Of a stretch of 46,523 nt of DNA, positions 8,492-15,941 are shown piece by piece. A program made the position numbers and the translations under genes. Under the pieces are notes generated by a model that saw only the letters and a program-made list of their open reading frames with translations, ran no database searches and had not been told where the DNA came from. Position 1 is the stretch's first letter. Each line of letters begins with the position of its first letter. The stretch is from Flavobacteriales bacterium (GTDB taxonomy: Bacteria; Bacteroidota; Bacteroidia; Flavobacteriales_F; PHOS-HE28), in assembly GCA_013360395.1 (NCBI GenBank), contig JABWBQ010000028.1, positions 1 through 46,523 of the forward strand, written 5' to 3'.

Positions 8492-8731
8492 TGGACTGCT
8501 GGGTGCTTGGGCGCGCCCTGCGCATTTGATCAGAGTAGAAATGGACATCGCAGTATGCGACATCCAAATGGCGCTATTTCAAAGTTGCGATTTGTGAGCT
8601 TGAACGGTGGCAGCATTTCGCGTGAGGGATGGAAGGGGAAAGCCCGGAAGCCGGTAATACGGCTGAGGACTTGGACCGTACAGCCCGACGGCGCGCATTT
8701 GGCGCCGGCACGCCCAAACACACCCGCCCTT
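8492..8731. other. Non-coding interval upstream of ffh
   Basis: This 240-bp interval has no supportable gene. Its sequence is unrelated to the DNA upstream of repeat copy 1, so the homology between the two copies begins abruptly at the promoter-like element. Confidence 0.5.
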
Positions 8732-8830
8732 TACCTTCGCGGTCCCTTCCACCGTTAACGATGTTCGAGAACCTCAACGACAAGCTGGAGCGCGCCTTCA
8801 AGGTCCTCAAGGGCCAGGGCCAGATCACGG
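8732..8830 (+). repeat. 99-bp direct repeat, copy 2 (5' end of ffh)
   Basis: This is identical to 5837-5935. Here the repeat abuts the rest of ffh, but the join is out of frame: after the codons for GQGQIT the sequence goes directly to the RALLDADV region. The 12 codons usual in Ffh between those points (about 34 nt net) are missing. Confidence 0.95.
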
Positions 8831-8856
8831 CCGGGCGCTGCTGGATGCCGACGTGA
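8761..8856 (+). pseudogene. ffh: 5' fragment of ffh, frameshifted from the gene body
   Basis: The ATG at 8761 encodes MFENLNDKLERAFKVLKGQG and then QIT, a textbook Ffh N-terminus (start of the helical N domain). It then shifts into AGRCWMPT and stops at 8856. The body of ffh continues in another frame from about 8835. The offset matches a net loss of about 34 nt. Because ffh is normally essential, an assembly error at this repeat is a serious alternative to a true mutation. Confidence 0.85.
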
Positions 8857-10067
8857 ACTACAAGACGGCCAAGGAGTTCACCGACCGGGTGAAGGCCAAG
8901 GCCTTGGGGCAGAACGTGCTCACGAGCATCAGCCCGGGGCAGTTGCTCACCAAGATCACGCACGACGAGCTGGCCGAGCTGATGGGGGGGCAGGCCGCCG
9001 GGATCAACATGAGCGGCAACCCGACGGTGGTGCTCATGAGCGGCTTGCAGGGTTCGGGTAAGACCACCTTCAGCGGCAAGCTGGCCAATTACATCCGCAG
9101 AAAGGGCAAGCGGCCGTTGCTGGTGGCCTGCGACGTGTACCGCCCGGCGGCCATCGACCAGCTGGAGACCCTCGGCAGGCAGCTGGATATCGCCGTGTAC
9201 AGCGAGCGGGCCAACAACGACCCGGTGTCCATCGCGCGGAACGCCATCGCCTTCGCCAGGCAACATGGCTTCACGGCCGTGATCGTGGACACCGCCGGCC
9301 GGCTGGCGATCGATGAGGCCATGATGGACGAGATCGCCCGGGTGAAAAAGGCGATCGACCCGCAGGAGACGCTCTTCGTGGTGGACGCCATGACCGGCCA
9401 GGACGCGGTGAACACCGCCAAGGCGTTCAACGACCGGCTGAACATCGATGGCGTGGTGCTCACCAAGCTCGATGGCGATGCGCGGGGCGGGGCGGCCCTC
9501 TCGATCCGCAGCGTGGTGGACAAGCCGATCAAGTTCATCGGCACGGGCGAGAAGATGGAGGCCCTGGACGAGTTCCACCCGGACCGCATGGCCGGCCGCA
9601 TCCTGGGCATGGGCGACGTGGTGAGCCTGGTGGAGCGCGCGCAGGAGCAGTTCGACGAGAAGCAGGCCCGCGAGCTGAACAAGAAGATCGCGAAGGACCA
9701 GTTCGGCTTCGACGACTTCCTGGAGCAGATCGGGCAGATCAAGAAGATGGGGAACATGAAGGACCTCATGGGCATGATCCCCGGCGTGGGCAAGGCGATC
9801 AAGAACATCGACATCCCGGACGATGCCTTCAAGGGCATCGAGGCCATCATTCAGAGCATGACGCCCGAGGAGCGCCGCAACCCGGCCATCATCAACGGTT
9901 CGCGCCGCAACCGCCTGGCGCGGGGCAGCGGCCGGGGCATCGAGGAGGTGAACAAGCTGATGAAGCAGTTCGACGAGATGCGCAAGATGATGAGGATGAT
10001 GGGGGACAAGAACAAGATGCGCAACATGATGCGCCAGATGCAGCAGATGCAGGGGGCGCGCCGATGA
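8853..10067 (+). CDS. ffh: Signal recognition particle protein Ffh (5' end disrupted)
   Basis: The visible frame from a GTG at 8853 gives 404 residues of Ffh, the SRP GTPase that binds signal sequences and 4.5S RNA and docks with FtsY. It contains the NG-domain P-loop GLQGSGKTT (about residues 64-72), [19 protein letters not shown] and [18 protein letters not shown] Met-rich M domain follows ([44 protein letters not shown]). A normal protein would be about 440 residues and start at 8761; the GTG here is only the first start in the shifted frame, and a protein lacking the N-domain helices is unlikely to work. folD follows after a 136-bp gap on the same strand. Confidence 0.9.
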   Translation: MNYKTAKEFTDRVKAKALGQNVLTSISPGQLLTKITHDELAELMGGQAAGINMSGNPTVVLMSGLQGSGKTTFSGKLANYIRRKGKRPLLVACDVYRPAAIDQLETLGRQLDIAVYSERANNDPVSIARNAIAFARQHGFTAVIVDTAGRLAIDEAMMDEIARVKKAIDPQETLFVVDAMTGQDAVNTAKAFNDRLNIDGVVLTKLDGDARGGAALSIRSVVDKPIKFIGTGEKMEALDEFHPDRMAGRILGMGDVVSLVERAQEQFDEKQARELNKKIAKDQFGFDDFLEQIGQIKKMGNMKDLMGMIPGVGKAIKNIDIPDDAFKGIEAIIQSMTPEERRNPAIINGSRRNRLARGSGRGIEEVNKLMKQFDEMRKMMRMMGDKNKMRNMMRQMQQMQGARR

Positions 10068-10191
10068 GCGTCGTACGCCTGTGCACCGGCCACGGGACAG
10101 GGGCGCGGGTGCAGGTCCCCGGGGGCGGCACGCGGCGAACATGGAGCGGCGCGGACTGACGGGTGGTTCCCCGCCGGATCCGCCGATCCCG

Positions 10192-10199
10192 TACCATTG
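10192..10199 (+). promoter_or_regulatory. Putative -7 element of folD (TACCATTG)
   Basis: TACCATTG differs at one base from TAnnTTTG. It ends 4 nt before the folD ATG, which would make the transcript leaderless. Confidence 0.4.
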
Positions 10200-10203
10200 C
10201 GTC

Positions 10204-11082
10204 ATGACGCAAGCAGCCCCCCAACTGCTGGACGGCAAGCGCTGCAGCGAGGCCCTTCGCGCCCGCATCGCCGCCTCGGCCAGCGACGTGCAGGCCCGCC
10301 GTGGCCGCCCGCCCCACCTGGCCGCCGTGCTCGTGGGCAACGACGGTGCCAGCCGCACCTACGTGGAAAGCAAGGTGAAGGCCTGCCAGGACGTGGGCTT
10401 CCGCAGCACCCTCATCCGGCTCCCGGACAGCATCACGGAAGCCGAGCTGTTGCAGCGGGTACAGGAACTGAACCAGGACCCCGGGCTCGACGGCTTCATC
10501 GTGCAATTGCCGCTCCCTGCGCACATCGATGCCGACCGGGTGACCCTGGCGATCGCCCCCGAAAAGGACGTGGACGGGTTCCATCCCGAGAACATCGGCC
10601 GCATGGTGCTCGGTCAGCCCGGCTTCCTGCCGGCCACGCCCAGCGGCATCGTGGAGCTGCTACGCCACTACGGCATCCCGACCTTGGGCCGGCACTGCGT
10701 GGTCATCGGGCGCAGCCACATCGTGGGCACGCCCATGGGCATCCTTATGAGCCGCAACACGGACCCCGGCAACTGCACCGTGACCATCGCCCACAGCCGC
10801 ACCAAGGACCTGGCCTCCATCACCCGGCAGGCCGACATCCTGATCGTGGCCATCGGCAAACCGGAGTTCGTCACCGCCGACATGGTGAAACCCGGCGCCG
10901 TGGTGGTGGATGTGGGCATCCACCGCATCGACGATGCCGCGCGCAAGAGCGGCTTCCGCCTGGTGGGCGATGTGAAGTTCGAGGAGGTGGCGCCGAAGTG
11001 CTCCTGGATCGCGCCCGTGCCCGGCGGGGTGGGCCCCATGACCATCACCAGCCTGCTGCTGAACACGCTCAAGGCCTGCTGA
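10204..11082 (+). CDS. folD: Bifunctional methylenetetrahydrofolate dehydrogenase / cyclohydrolase FolD
   Basis: The 292-residue product interconverts 5,10-methylene-, methenyl- and 10-formyl-tetrahydrofolate in the cytoplasm with NADP, feeding purine and fMet-tRNA synthesis. Family motifs are clear: [10 protein letters not shown] with the catalytic Lys, [35 protein letters not shown], the dinucleotide-binding [11 protein letters not shown], and the C-terminal [10 protein letters not shown]. Length is normal. The ATG at 10204 gives [12 protein letters not shown], a standard opening, and sits 4 nt behind a -7-like element. It lies downstream of ffh and converges with ribH. Confidence 0.96.
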   Translation: MTQAAPQLLDGKRCSEALRARIAASASDVQARRGRPPHLAAVLVGNDGASRTYVESKVKACQDVGFRSTLIRLPDSITEAELLQRVQELNQDPGLDGFIVQLPLPAHIDADRVTLAIAPEKDVDGFHPENIGRMVLGQPGFLPATPSGIVELLRHYGIPTLGRHCVVIGRSHIVGTPMGILMSRNTDPGNCTVTIAHSRTKDLASITRQADILIVAIGKPEFVTADMVKPGAVVVDVGIHRIDDAARKSGFRLVGDVKFEEVAPKCSWIAPVPGGVGPMTITSLLLNTLKAC

Positions 11083-11145
11083 CCGGTCACGTGCCCGTTG
11101 CGGCTGTGGCAGGCGGGATGACCGGGCCGTGGGGCGCCCTGGCGT

Positions 11146-11643
11146 TCAGCCCTCGCGCAACGCCTGGCGCATTGCGGCCATCTTCAGGGCCGCCACGGCG
11201 CCGTCCACGCCCTTGTTGCCATGCCTGCCGCCGCTGCGGTCCCGCGCCTGTTGCATGTCGTCGTCCGTCAGGACGCAGAAGATCACCGGCACGCCCGTAC
11301 GCAGGTTCACGTCCATGATGCCCTGGGTGGTGGCCTGGCACACGTACTCGAAGTGCGGCGTTTCGCCCCGCACGATGCTGCCGATGGCGATCACGGCGTC
11401 GGGGGCGAGGGCCTCGATGGCCAGTTGCGCGCCCAGCGCGAGCTCGAAGCTGCCCGGTACCCAGTGCTCGATCACGTCCTCCGGAGCGGCGCCGTTCACC
11501 AGCAGGGTCTGGCGGGCGCCCTGGCGCAGGGCCTCGGTGATCTCGCTGTTCCATTCGCTCACCACCAGCACGAAACGACGACCGGCGCCCGAGGGGACGC
11601 CGGCAGGGTCGTAATGGCTGAGGTGACGCTGTGCGGTGGCCAT
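11146..11643 (-). CDS. ribH: 6,7-dimethyl-8-ribityllumazine synthase
   Basis: The 165-residue enzyme joins 5-amino-6-ribitylaminouracil and dihydroxybutanone phosphate in the penultimate step of riboflavin synthesis. Substrate-binding landmarks are present: SEWNSEI (residues 29-35), VPGSFELAL (62-70), IGSIVRGETPHFEYV with the catalytic His97, and GVPVIFCVLT before GNKGVDGAVAAL. The ATG at 11643 is only 2 nt beyond the stop of the upstream TPR gene, so the two are co-transcribed. ribD lies 13 kb away at 24.8 kb; the remaining rib genes are not in the window. Confidence 0.96.
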   Translation of the reverse strand: MATAQRHLSHYDPAGVPSGAGRRFVLVVSEWNSEITEALRQGARQTLLVNGAAPEDVIEHWVPGSFELALGAQLAIEALAPDAVIAIGSIVRGETPHFEYVCQATTQGIMDVNLRTGVPVIFCVLTDDDMQQARDRSGGRHGNKGVDGAVAALKMAAMRQALREG

Positions 11644-11645
11644 GT

Positions 11646-12338
11646 TCAGCCGGCCATCGCCTCGGCGCGGGCCGCGTACTTCCTGGCGGTGTTCACGTCC
11701 GGGCTGGTGGGGAAATCGTTCGCCACCCTGCGGAACGCCTTGGCGGCACGTTTCCAATCACCGGCCTGCTGGTAGAGGATGCCGGCCTTCATGAGGTACA
11801 TCGGCGTGGTGAAATCGTTGGTGGTGATGGCGGCCGCCTTCTCGAACTGCTTCATGGCGTCCTGGTCACGGCCCAGCTCCACGTACGCATCGCCGATGCC
11901 GCCCACCGCCATGGCGCGCAGCACCGGGTCCTCCACGTCGGCGTCCTCGAAGTAGGACACGGCCGTCTCGTATTCACCCTTCTGCAGGTAGCAGCTGCCC
12001 AGGTAGAACCGGGCCAGGCTGCCGGAAGGGGTGCCGCCGTATTCATCGGCGATGTACTGGAAGCCGAAGTAGTTGCCGTCCCCGTTGATGGCCTTGTCCA
12101 AGGAATCGATCTCGAAGTAGTACTGCGCCTTCCAGATCAGGTCGTTGGCCTCCTTGGCACGGGGCTCGGCGTACAGCTTGCGATAGCCGAGCAGGCCGCC
12201 CACCACCACCAGCAGGCCGACCACGCCGTAGGTGACGGCCGCCTTGTTCTTCTCGAGGAACAGTTCCGCGCGGGAATAGGCCTGGCCCAGGTCGATGTCG
12301 GCCTGGCCCTGCTCCGGTTTCGTGGTCTTGGTGGACAT
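11646..12338 (-). CDS. Membrane-anchored tetratricopeptide repeat protein
   Basis: The 230-residue product has a polar N-terminal tail (about 30 residues), a single membrane helix at ~35-52 (TYGVVGLLVVVGGLLGYRKL) and a periplasmic TPR region. In that region LARFYLGSCYLQKGEYETAV, AMAVGGIGDAYVELGRDQDA and GILYQQAGDWKRAAKAF are successive helix pairs. The layout resembles YfgM-type inner-membrane TPR proteins that associate with the secretion machinery, but that role is inference. The start at 12338 (MSTKTTKPEQGQ) lies behind a TATCTTCG element. It is the first gene of an operon with ribH and is divergent from recF. Confidence 0.88.
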   Translation of the reverse strand: MSTKTTKPEQGQADIDLGQAYSRAELFLEKNKAAVTYGVVGLLVVVGGLLGYRKLYAEPRAKEANDLIWKAQYYFEIDSLDKAINGDGNYFGFQYIADEYGGTPSGSLARFYLGSCYLQKGEYETAVSYFEDADVEDPVLRAMAVGGIGDAYVELGRDQDAMKQFEKAAAITTNDFTTPMYLMKAGILYQQAGDWKRAAKAFRRVANDFPTSPDVNTARKYAARAEAMAG

Positions 12339-12361
12339 GGTGGGGTCGGGAAAAAGCGGCG

Positions 12362-12369
12362 CGAAGATA
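12362..12369 (-). promoter_or_regulatory. Putative -7 element of the TPR-ribH operon (TATCTTCG)
   Basis: On the minus strand TATCTTCG lies 23 nt upstream of the ATG at 12338. Together with the recF element it forms a back-to-back promoter pair in a ~105-bp gap. Confidence 0.45.
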
Positions 12370-12426
12370 CGGTTCCGGGTCGAAGTGGGGCGTACCGGCC
12401 CGGAACAAGGCCTTCCGGGGCTGAAG

Positions 12427-12434
12427 TATCTTTG
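12427..12434 (+). promoter_or_regulatory. -7 element of recF (TATCTTTG)
   Basis: This is an exact match to TAnnTTTG, ending 9 nt before the recF ATG at 12444. Confidence 0.55.
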
Positions 12435-12443
12435 GTGGCTCCC

Positions 12444-13580
12444 ATGAAGGTCCGATTCCGTCGCCTGAGCCTGTTCCAGTTCCGCAACCATGCCGAGGCG
12501 GACCTGGAGCTGGGCCCGGAGATCAACTGCTTCACCGGTCCCAACGGCACGGGCAAGACCAACCTGCTCGATGCGGTGCACTACCTGTCCCTGTGCAAGA
12601 GCTACTTCGATGCCACGGACCAGCATGCCGTCCGCCACGGGGAGGAGCAGTTCCTGCTGAAGGGTGAGCTGGAGGAGCCCGATGGCCCGGTGGAGCTGGC
12701 CTGCAGCGTGCGCAAGGAGCACCGCAAGGTCTTCCAGCGGGACCGCAAGGAGTACGAACGGCTCAGCGACCACATCGGGCGCTGGCCCGCCGTGATGATC
12801 ACCCCCTACGACGGCCAGCTGATCCTGGAGGGCAGCGAGGTGCGCCGCCGCTTTGTGGATGGCCTGATCGCCCAGTTCGACCGGGGCTACCTGGATGCCC
12901 TGATGCGGTACAACCGGGCCCTCAAACACCGGAACGTGTTGCTGAAGCGCTTCGCCGAGCAGGGGGGGGGCTCCTTGGAGGCCTTGGAGCCGTGGGACGA
13001 GCAACTGGCCGCGCATGCCGCCACCGTGCATCGTGGCCGCCGCGCCTTCCTGGCCGAGCTCACCCCCCTGGTGTTGGAGCACTATCAGGGCATCAGCTCG
13101 GGACCCGAGTCGGTGGGGCTCGAATACCGGTCCGCGCTGGACCAGGAGCCCATGGATAGCCTGCTGCGCCGCCTGTGGGACCGCGACCGGAGCGCCCAGT
13201 ACACCACCGAGGGGGTGCATCGGGACGACCTGCATTTCCTGCTCGACGGCCTGCCCCTGAAGCGCTTCGGATCGCAGGGTCAGCAGAAGACCTTCCTGAT
13301 CGCCCTCAAACTGGCCCAGTTCGACCTCACGGCGGCGCGCACCGGCCGCAAGCCGGTGCTGATGCTGGACGACATCTTCGACAAGATCGACCCTTTGCGC
13401 ATGCGCCACCTGCTCCGCCTGCTGGGCGGCGGGCGCTTCGGCCAGGTCCTGATCACCGACACCGACGCCGGGCGCCTGCACCAGGCGCTCGACGGGCTGC
13501 CGCACGATGTGCGGTTCTTCCACCTCGACCATGCGCAGACCATCCGGATGGAGGCCGTCGAACGAGCGGAAGCTCTCTGA
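12444..13580 (+). CDS. recF: DNA replication/repair protein RecF
   Basis: The 378-residue SMC-like ATPase helps load RecA onto gapped DNA during repair of stalled forks. It shows the Walker A motif GPNGTGKTN (residues 32-40) after the typical N-terminus FQFRNHAEADLELG, the family stretch YNRALKHRNVLLK, a signature region GSQGQQKTFLIALKLAQ and Walker B LMLDDIFDKID. Length is normal. A run of nine G at 12962-12970 encodes the Gly residues of EQGGGS; the frame is intact, but this is a slippage-prone spot. The 3' end overlaps the DUF721 gene by 50 nt. Confidence 0.96.
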   Translation: MKVRFRRLSLFQFRNHAEADLELGPEINCFTGPNGTGKTNLLDAVHYLSLCKSYFDATDQHAVRHGEEQFLLKGELEEPDGPVELACSVRKEHRKVFQRDRKEYERLSDHIGRWPAVMITPYDGQLILEGSEVRRRFVDGLIAQFDRGYLDALMRYNRALKHRNVLLKRFAEQGGGSLEALEPWDEQLAAHAATVHRGRRAFLAELTPLVLEHYQGISSGPESVGLEYRSALDQEPMDSLLRRLWDRDRSAQYTTEGVHRDDLHFLLDGLPLKRFGSQGQQKTFLIALKLAQFDLTAARTGRKPVLMLDDIFDKIDPLRMRHLLRLLGGGRFGQVLITDTDAGRLHQALDGLPHDVRFFHLDHAQTIRMEAVERAEAL

Positions 13581-13839
13581 CGCCCTCGGCGACATGATCG
13601 ATGCCTACGGGCTGCGCGAAAAGCTGGACGAGCTGGACATCGCCAGTTGGTGGGATGAGGTGGCCGGCGGCCCCATCGCCCGGCACACCGTATCGGTGAC
13701 CCTGCGCCGGGGCCACCTGCATGTGCGGGTGGACAATGCGCCGCTGCGCCAGGAACTGGGCTACATGAAGGAGCGCCTGGCCGAGCTCCTCAACGAACGA
13801 TGCGGCCGGACGGCGGTCCGCTCGGTCACCATCGGCTGA
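13531..13839 (+). CDS. DUF721 domain protein
   Basis: The 102-residue protein has the DUF721 pattern (a Zn-ribbon-less, RNA-binding-like domain found beside recF or dnaA in many bacteria): NERKLSDALGDMIDAYGL, SWWDEVAGGPIARHT, LRRGHLHVRVDNAPLRQELG and a helical tail. The exact function is not established. The start at 13531 gives a typical N-terminus and places the first 50 nt inside recF, so translation is probably coupled. It ends 7 nt before the stop of ndk, which converges. Confidence 0.85.
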   Translation: MRRPSGWRPSNERKLSDALGDMIDAYGLREKLDELDIASWWDEVAGGPIARHTVSVTLRRGHLHVRVDNAPLRQELGYMKERLAELLNERCGRTAVRSVTIG

Positions 13840-13846
13840 GCGGTGC

Positions 13847-14266
13847 TCAGTGCTGTTCGCGGCTGCTGAAGAAGAAGTGGCCCTCGATCAGCGCGTTGGC
13901 GTCGCTGTCGCTGCCATGCACCGCGTTGCGGGCTTTGCTCTCGGCGAACCGCTTGCGGATGGTGCCCTCCTCGGCCTGGGCCGGGTCGGTGGCGCCGATC
14001 AGCTTGCGGAAGGCCTCCACCGCGTTGTCCTTCTCCAGAATGGCGGCCAGGATGGGGCCGCTGGCCATGTACTCCACCAGCTCGCCGTAGAAAGGGCGTT
14101 CCTTGTGCACCTCGTAGAAGGTGCCCGCCTCGGTCGCCGAAAGACGCGTGTACTTGAGCGCCACGATGCGGAAGCCGTTGGCGATGATGGTGTCGATGAT
14201 CTTGCCGGTGTGCCCGGCGGCCACGGCCTCGGGCTTGATCATCGTGAAGGTGCGGTTGCCTGCCAT
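13847..14266 (-). CDS. ndk: Nucleoside diphosphate kinase
   Basis: The 139-residue enzyme transfers the gamma-phosphate between nucleoside triphosphates and diphosphates through a phosphohistidine. It begins [15 protein letters not shown], has the [17 protein letters not shown] region, the [14 protein letters not shown] loop and the active-site motif NAVHGSD with His117. Length is normal. The ATG at 14266 is chosen over an upstream ATG because it starts the conserved domain; an exact TATTTTTG element lies 22 nt further upstream. Confidence 0.97.
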   Translation of the reverse strand: MAGNRTFTMIKPEAVAAGHTGKIIDTIIANGFRIVALKYTRLSATEAGTFYEVHKERPFYGELVEYMASGPILAAILEKDNAVEAFRKLIGATDPAQAEEGTIRKRFAESKARNAVHGSDSDANALIEGHFFFSSREQH

Positions 14267-14288
14267 GGGGGGTGTTGAAAAAGCGGCG

Positions 14289-14296
14289 CAAAAATA
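14289..14296 (-). promoter_or_regulatory. -7 element of ndk (TATTTTTG)
   Basis: This is an exact TAnnTTTG match on the minus strand, with a leader of about 22 nt before the ndk ATG. Confidence 0.5.
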
Positions 14297-14397
14297 GGAG
14301 GCCCGCACCGATGTCGCCCCCTGCGGAACATCCTTCCTTCGTGCGGCGTATCAAGTCCGTCGCTCCGGGCCCCTCCGGCGCCTCATCCCTTCGACCC

Positions 14398-15306
14398 ATG
14401 GTCCAACGAACGATCCCCTTGAGCCTGCTGGCCCTGGCGCTTTGCGCCTGCGGCGGGGCCGGCGAAGAACGGAAACCCGATGCGGAGAAGCTGGTCATCG
14501 GCGACAGCACCGCCGCGGCCCCGGCCCCGGAAGCGCTCTACCAGATGCCCACGCCCAACGAGCTCTTCGCCATCGTGCGGGGCCTGGCGGGGGAGGGGCG
14601 CAAACGTGCGATGAACCCCACCACCAGCGCGGACCGGTACGCGACCCTCGGCGGCAGGGCCTTCAACTTCGGAGTGTATTGCACCGACCTCATCTACGCC
14701 AGCTACTTCCACCTCAACGTGGAGGTGGTGCGCTACTACCTCACCGTGAAGAAGCTGGGCGACCAGCTCGGGATGGGCACCGCCTTCAACGAGCAGGATT
14801 TCGTGCGCCTGGAACGCAACCTGAGCAAGGGCGACAGCCTGGAGATCATCAGCAATGAAGCCTACTACAAGGCCTATGAACGGCTGCAGCAGGAGGAGAT
14901 GGGCCCCACCCTCGCCCTGGTGCTGGCCGGTGGCTGGGTGGAAAGCATGCACCTGGTGATGGACCATGTGGGGACCTTCGACCCCGCAGCACCCCTGGTG
15001 AAGCGCGTGGCCGAGCAGAAGTTCAGCCTCGAGCACCTGGTCGAGATGATGGGGGTCTATGGCAGTGACCCCAACGTGGCCCCGGTGCACGAGCGCATGG
15101 TGCGCCTGCGCGACCTCTACGACCGCGTCCAGGTGCAGCGCAGCGCCCATGCCGGCAAGTCCGCCTCCGGGCGCATGGTGCTCGGGGACGACCTCCATGT
15201 GCAGCTCACGGCCGCCCAGTACGACGAGATCCGGGCCGCCGTGGAGGCTCTGCGCACCGAGCTCGTGAGCCCCGAGGGCCAGGTGCCCGCCAAACCCAAC
15301 GCTTGA
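14398..15306 (+). CDS. Conserved hypothetical lipoprotein
   Basis: The 302-residue product carries a lipoprotein signal (MVQRTIPLSLLALALCACGG, lipid site Cys18). The mature part is helical, with segments FNFGVYCTDLIYASYFHLNV, ERLQQEEMGPTLALVLAGGW and VESMHLVMDHVG. It resembles a family of Bacteroidota lipoproteins of unknown function with a conserved Y-x-x-D-L-x-Y core; I do not recognise a named domain. Probable location is the periplasmic face of a membrane. The next gene starts 14 nt after its stop, so they likely form an operon. Confidence 0.82.
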   Translation: MVQRTIPLSLLALALCACGGAGEERKPDAEKLVIGDSTAAAPAPEALYQMPTPNELFAIVRGLAGEGRKRAMNPTTSADRYATLGGRAFNFGVYCTDLIYASYFHLNVEVVRYYLTVKKLGDQLGMGTAFNEQDFVRLERNLSKGDSLEIISNEAYYKAYERLQQEEMGPTLALVLAGGWVESMHLVMDHVGTFDPAAPLVKRVAEQKFSLEHLVEMMGVYGSDPNVAPVHERMVRLRDLYDRVQVQRSAHAGKSASGRMVLGDDLHVQLTAAQYDEIRAAVEALRTELVSPEGQVPAKPNA

Positions 15307-15320
15307 TGGTCCTACCGCAC

Positions 15321-15911
15321 ATGAAGAACATCCTGGCCTTCACGGCCCTCCTATCCGCCATCGCCGCCGGTGCCCAGTACAACTGCGGCGATTACCACAA
15401 GTTCAACTGCGAGCGGTCCACCGACGTGCGCTTCTCGCTCAACGGCCAGAGCAAGAGCGCCAGCGTGCAGGTGGGACGGCCCACCGAGCTCAACATCATC
15501 GTGTACGGCGGTCAGGACTACCGCATCTCCTTCTGCTACGACGAGAAGATCATCGGCGACCACGTGGTGGCCCGCCTGGTGGAGAAGGTCCGCGTGCCGC
15601 GCGAGCAGGACGTGGAAGTGGTGGAGACCGAGGAGGTGCGCGACGCCAACGGACAGCCCACGGGCGAGCACAAGGAGGTGCGGCGCATGGTGCGCAAGAC
15701 CGTGTTCGAGGATGACCGCAAGGTGCTCTGGGACAACACCGAGCACGAGCTGGCCCAGGCGGTGGAGTTCTCCGCCGCGACCACCAAGCGGCTCGTGGTG
15801 GAGGTGATGGCCCCCGGGGCCACCGAGCAGAAGGGCCGTGCCAAGGGGTTGGACATCGGTTGCGTGGGCATCCTCATCGAGCACATGCCCACGCCGAACG
15901 TCGGCTTCTGA
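15321..15911 (+). CDS. Secreted hypothetical protein
   Basis: The 196-residue product has a signal peptide (MKNILAFTALLSAIAAGAQ) and a Cys-containing mature start (YNCGDYHKFNCERS). A beta-rich part follows (ASVQVGRPTELNIIVYGGQD, YRISFCYDEKIIGDHVVARL), then a charged stretch (VVETEEVRDANGQPTGEHKE). It matches no named domain I can recall, though similar proteins occur next to envelope lipoproteins in Bacteroidota. The ATG at 15321 is chosen over an ATG at 15303 because it begins the signal peptide. Confidence 0.78.
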   Translation: MKNILAFTALLSAIAAGAQYNCGDYHKFNCERSTDVRFSLNGQSKSASVQVGRPTELNIIVYGGQDYRISFCYDEKIIGDHVVARLVEKVRVPREQDVEVVETEEVRDANGQPTGEHKEVRRMVRKTVFEDDRKVLWDNTEHELAQAVEFSAATTKRLVVEVMAPGATEQKGRAKGLDIGCVGILIEHMPTPNVGF

Positions 15912-15927
15912 GGCACCGGGCCAGGGC

Positions 15928-15935
15928 TACCTTTG
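15928..15935 (+). promoter_or_regulatory. -7 element of the nrnA-like/gldI operon (TACCTTTG)
   Basis: This is an exact TAnnTTTG match ending 6 nt before the ATG at 15942, implying a leaderless transcript. Confidence 0.55.
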
Positions 15936-15941
15936 GCCCCG

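Noticed and set aside
5939-8731. A mobile element (IS, integron or ICE) between the ffh repeats
   Set aside because: There is no transposase, integrase, terminal inverted repeat or plasmid gene in the segment; the flanking repeats are ffh sequence itself.
11646-13595. A 649-codon minus-strand frame through recF
   Set aside because: Only the last 230 codons (from 12338) are a real TPR protein; the rest is antisense to recF.
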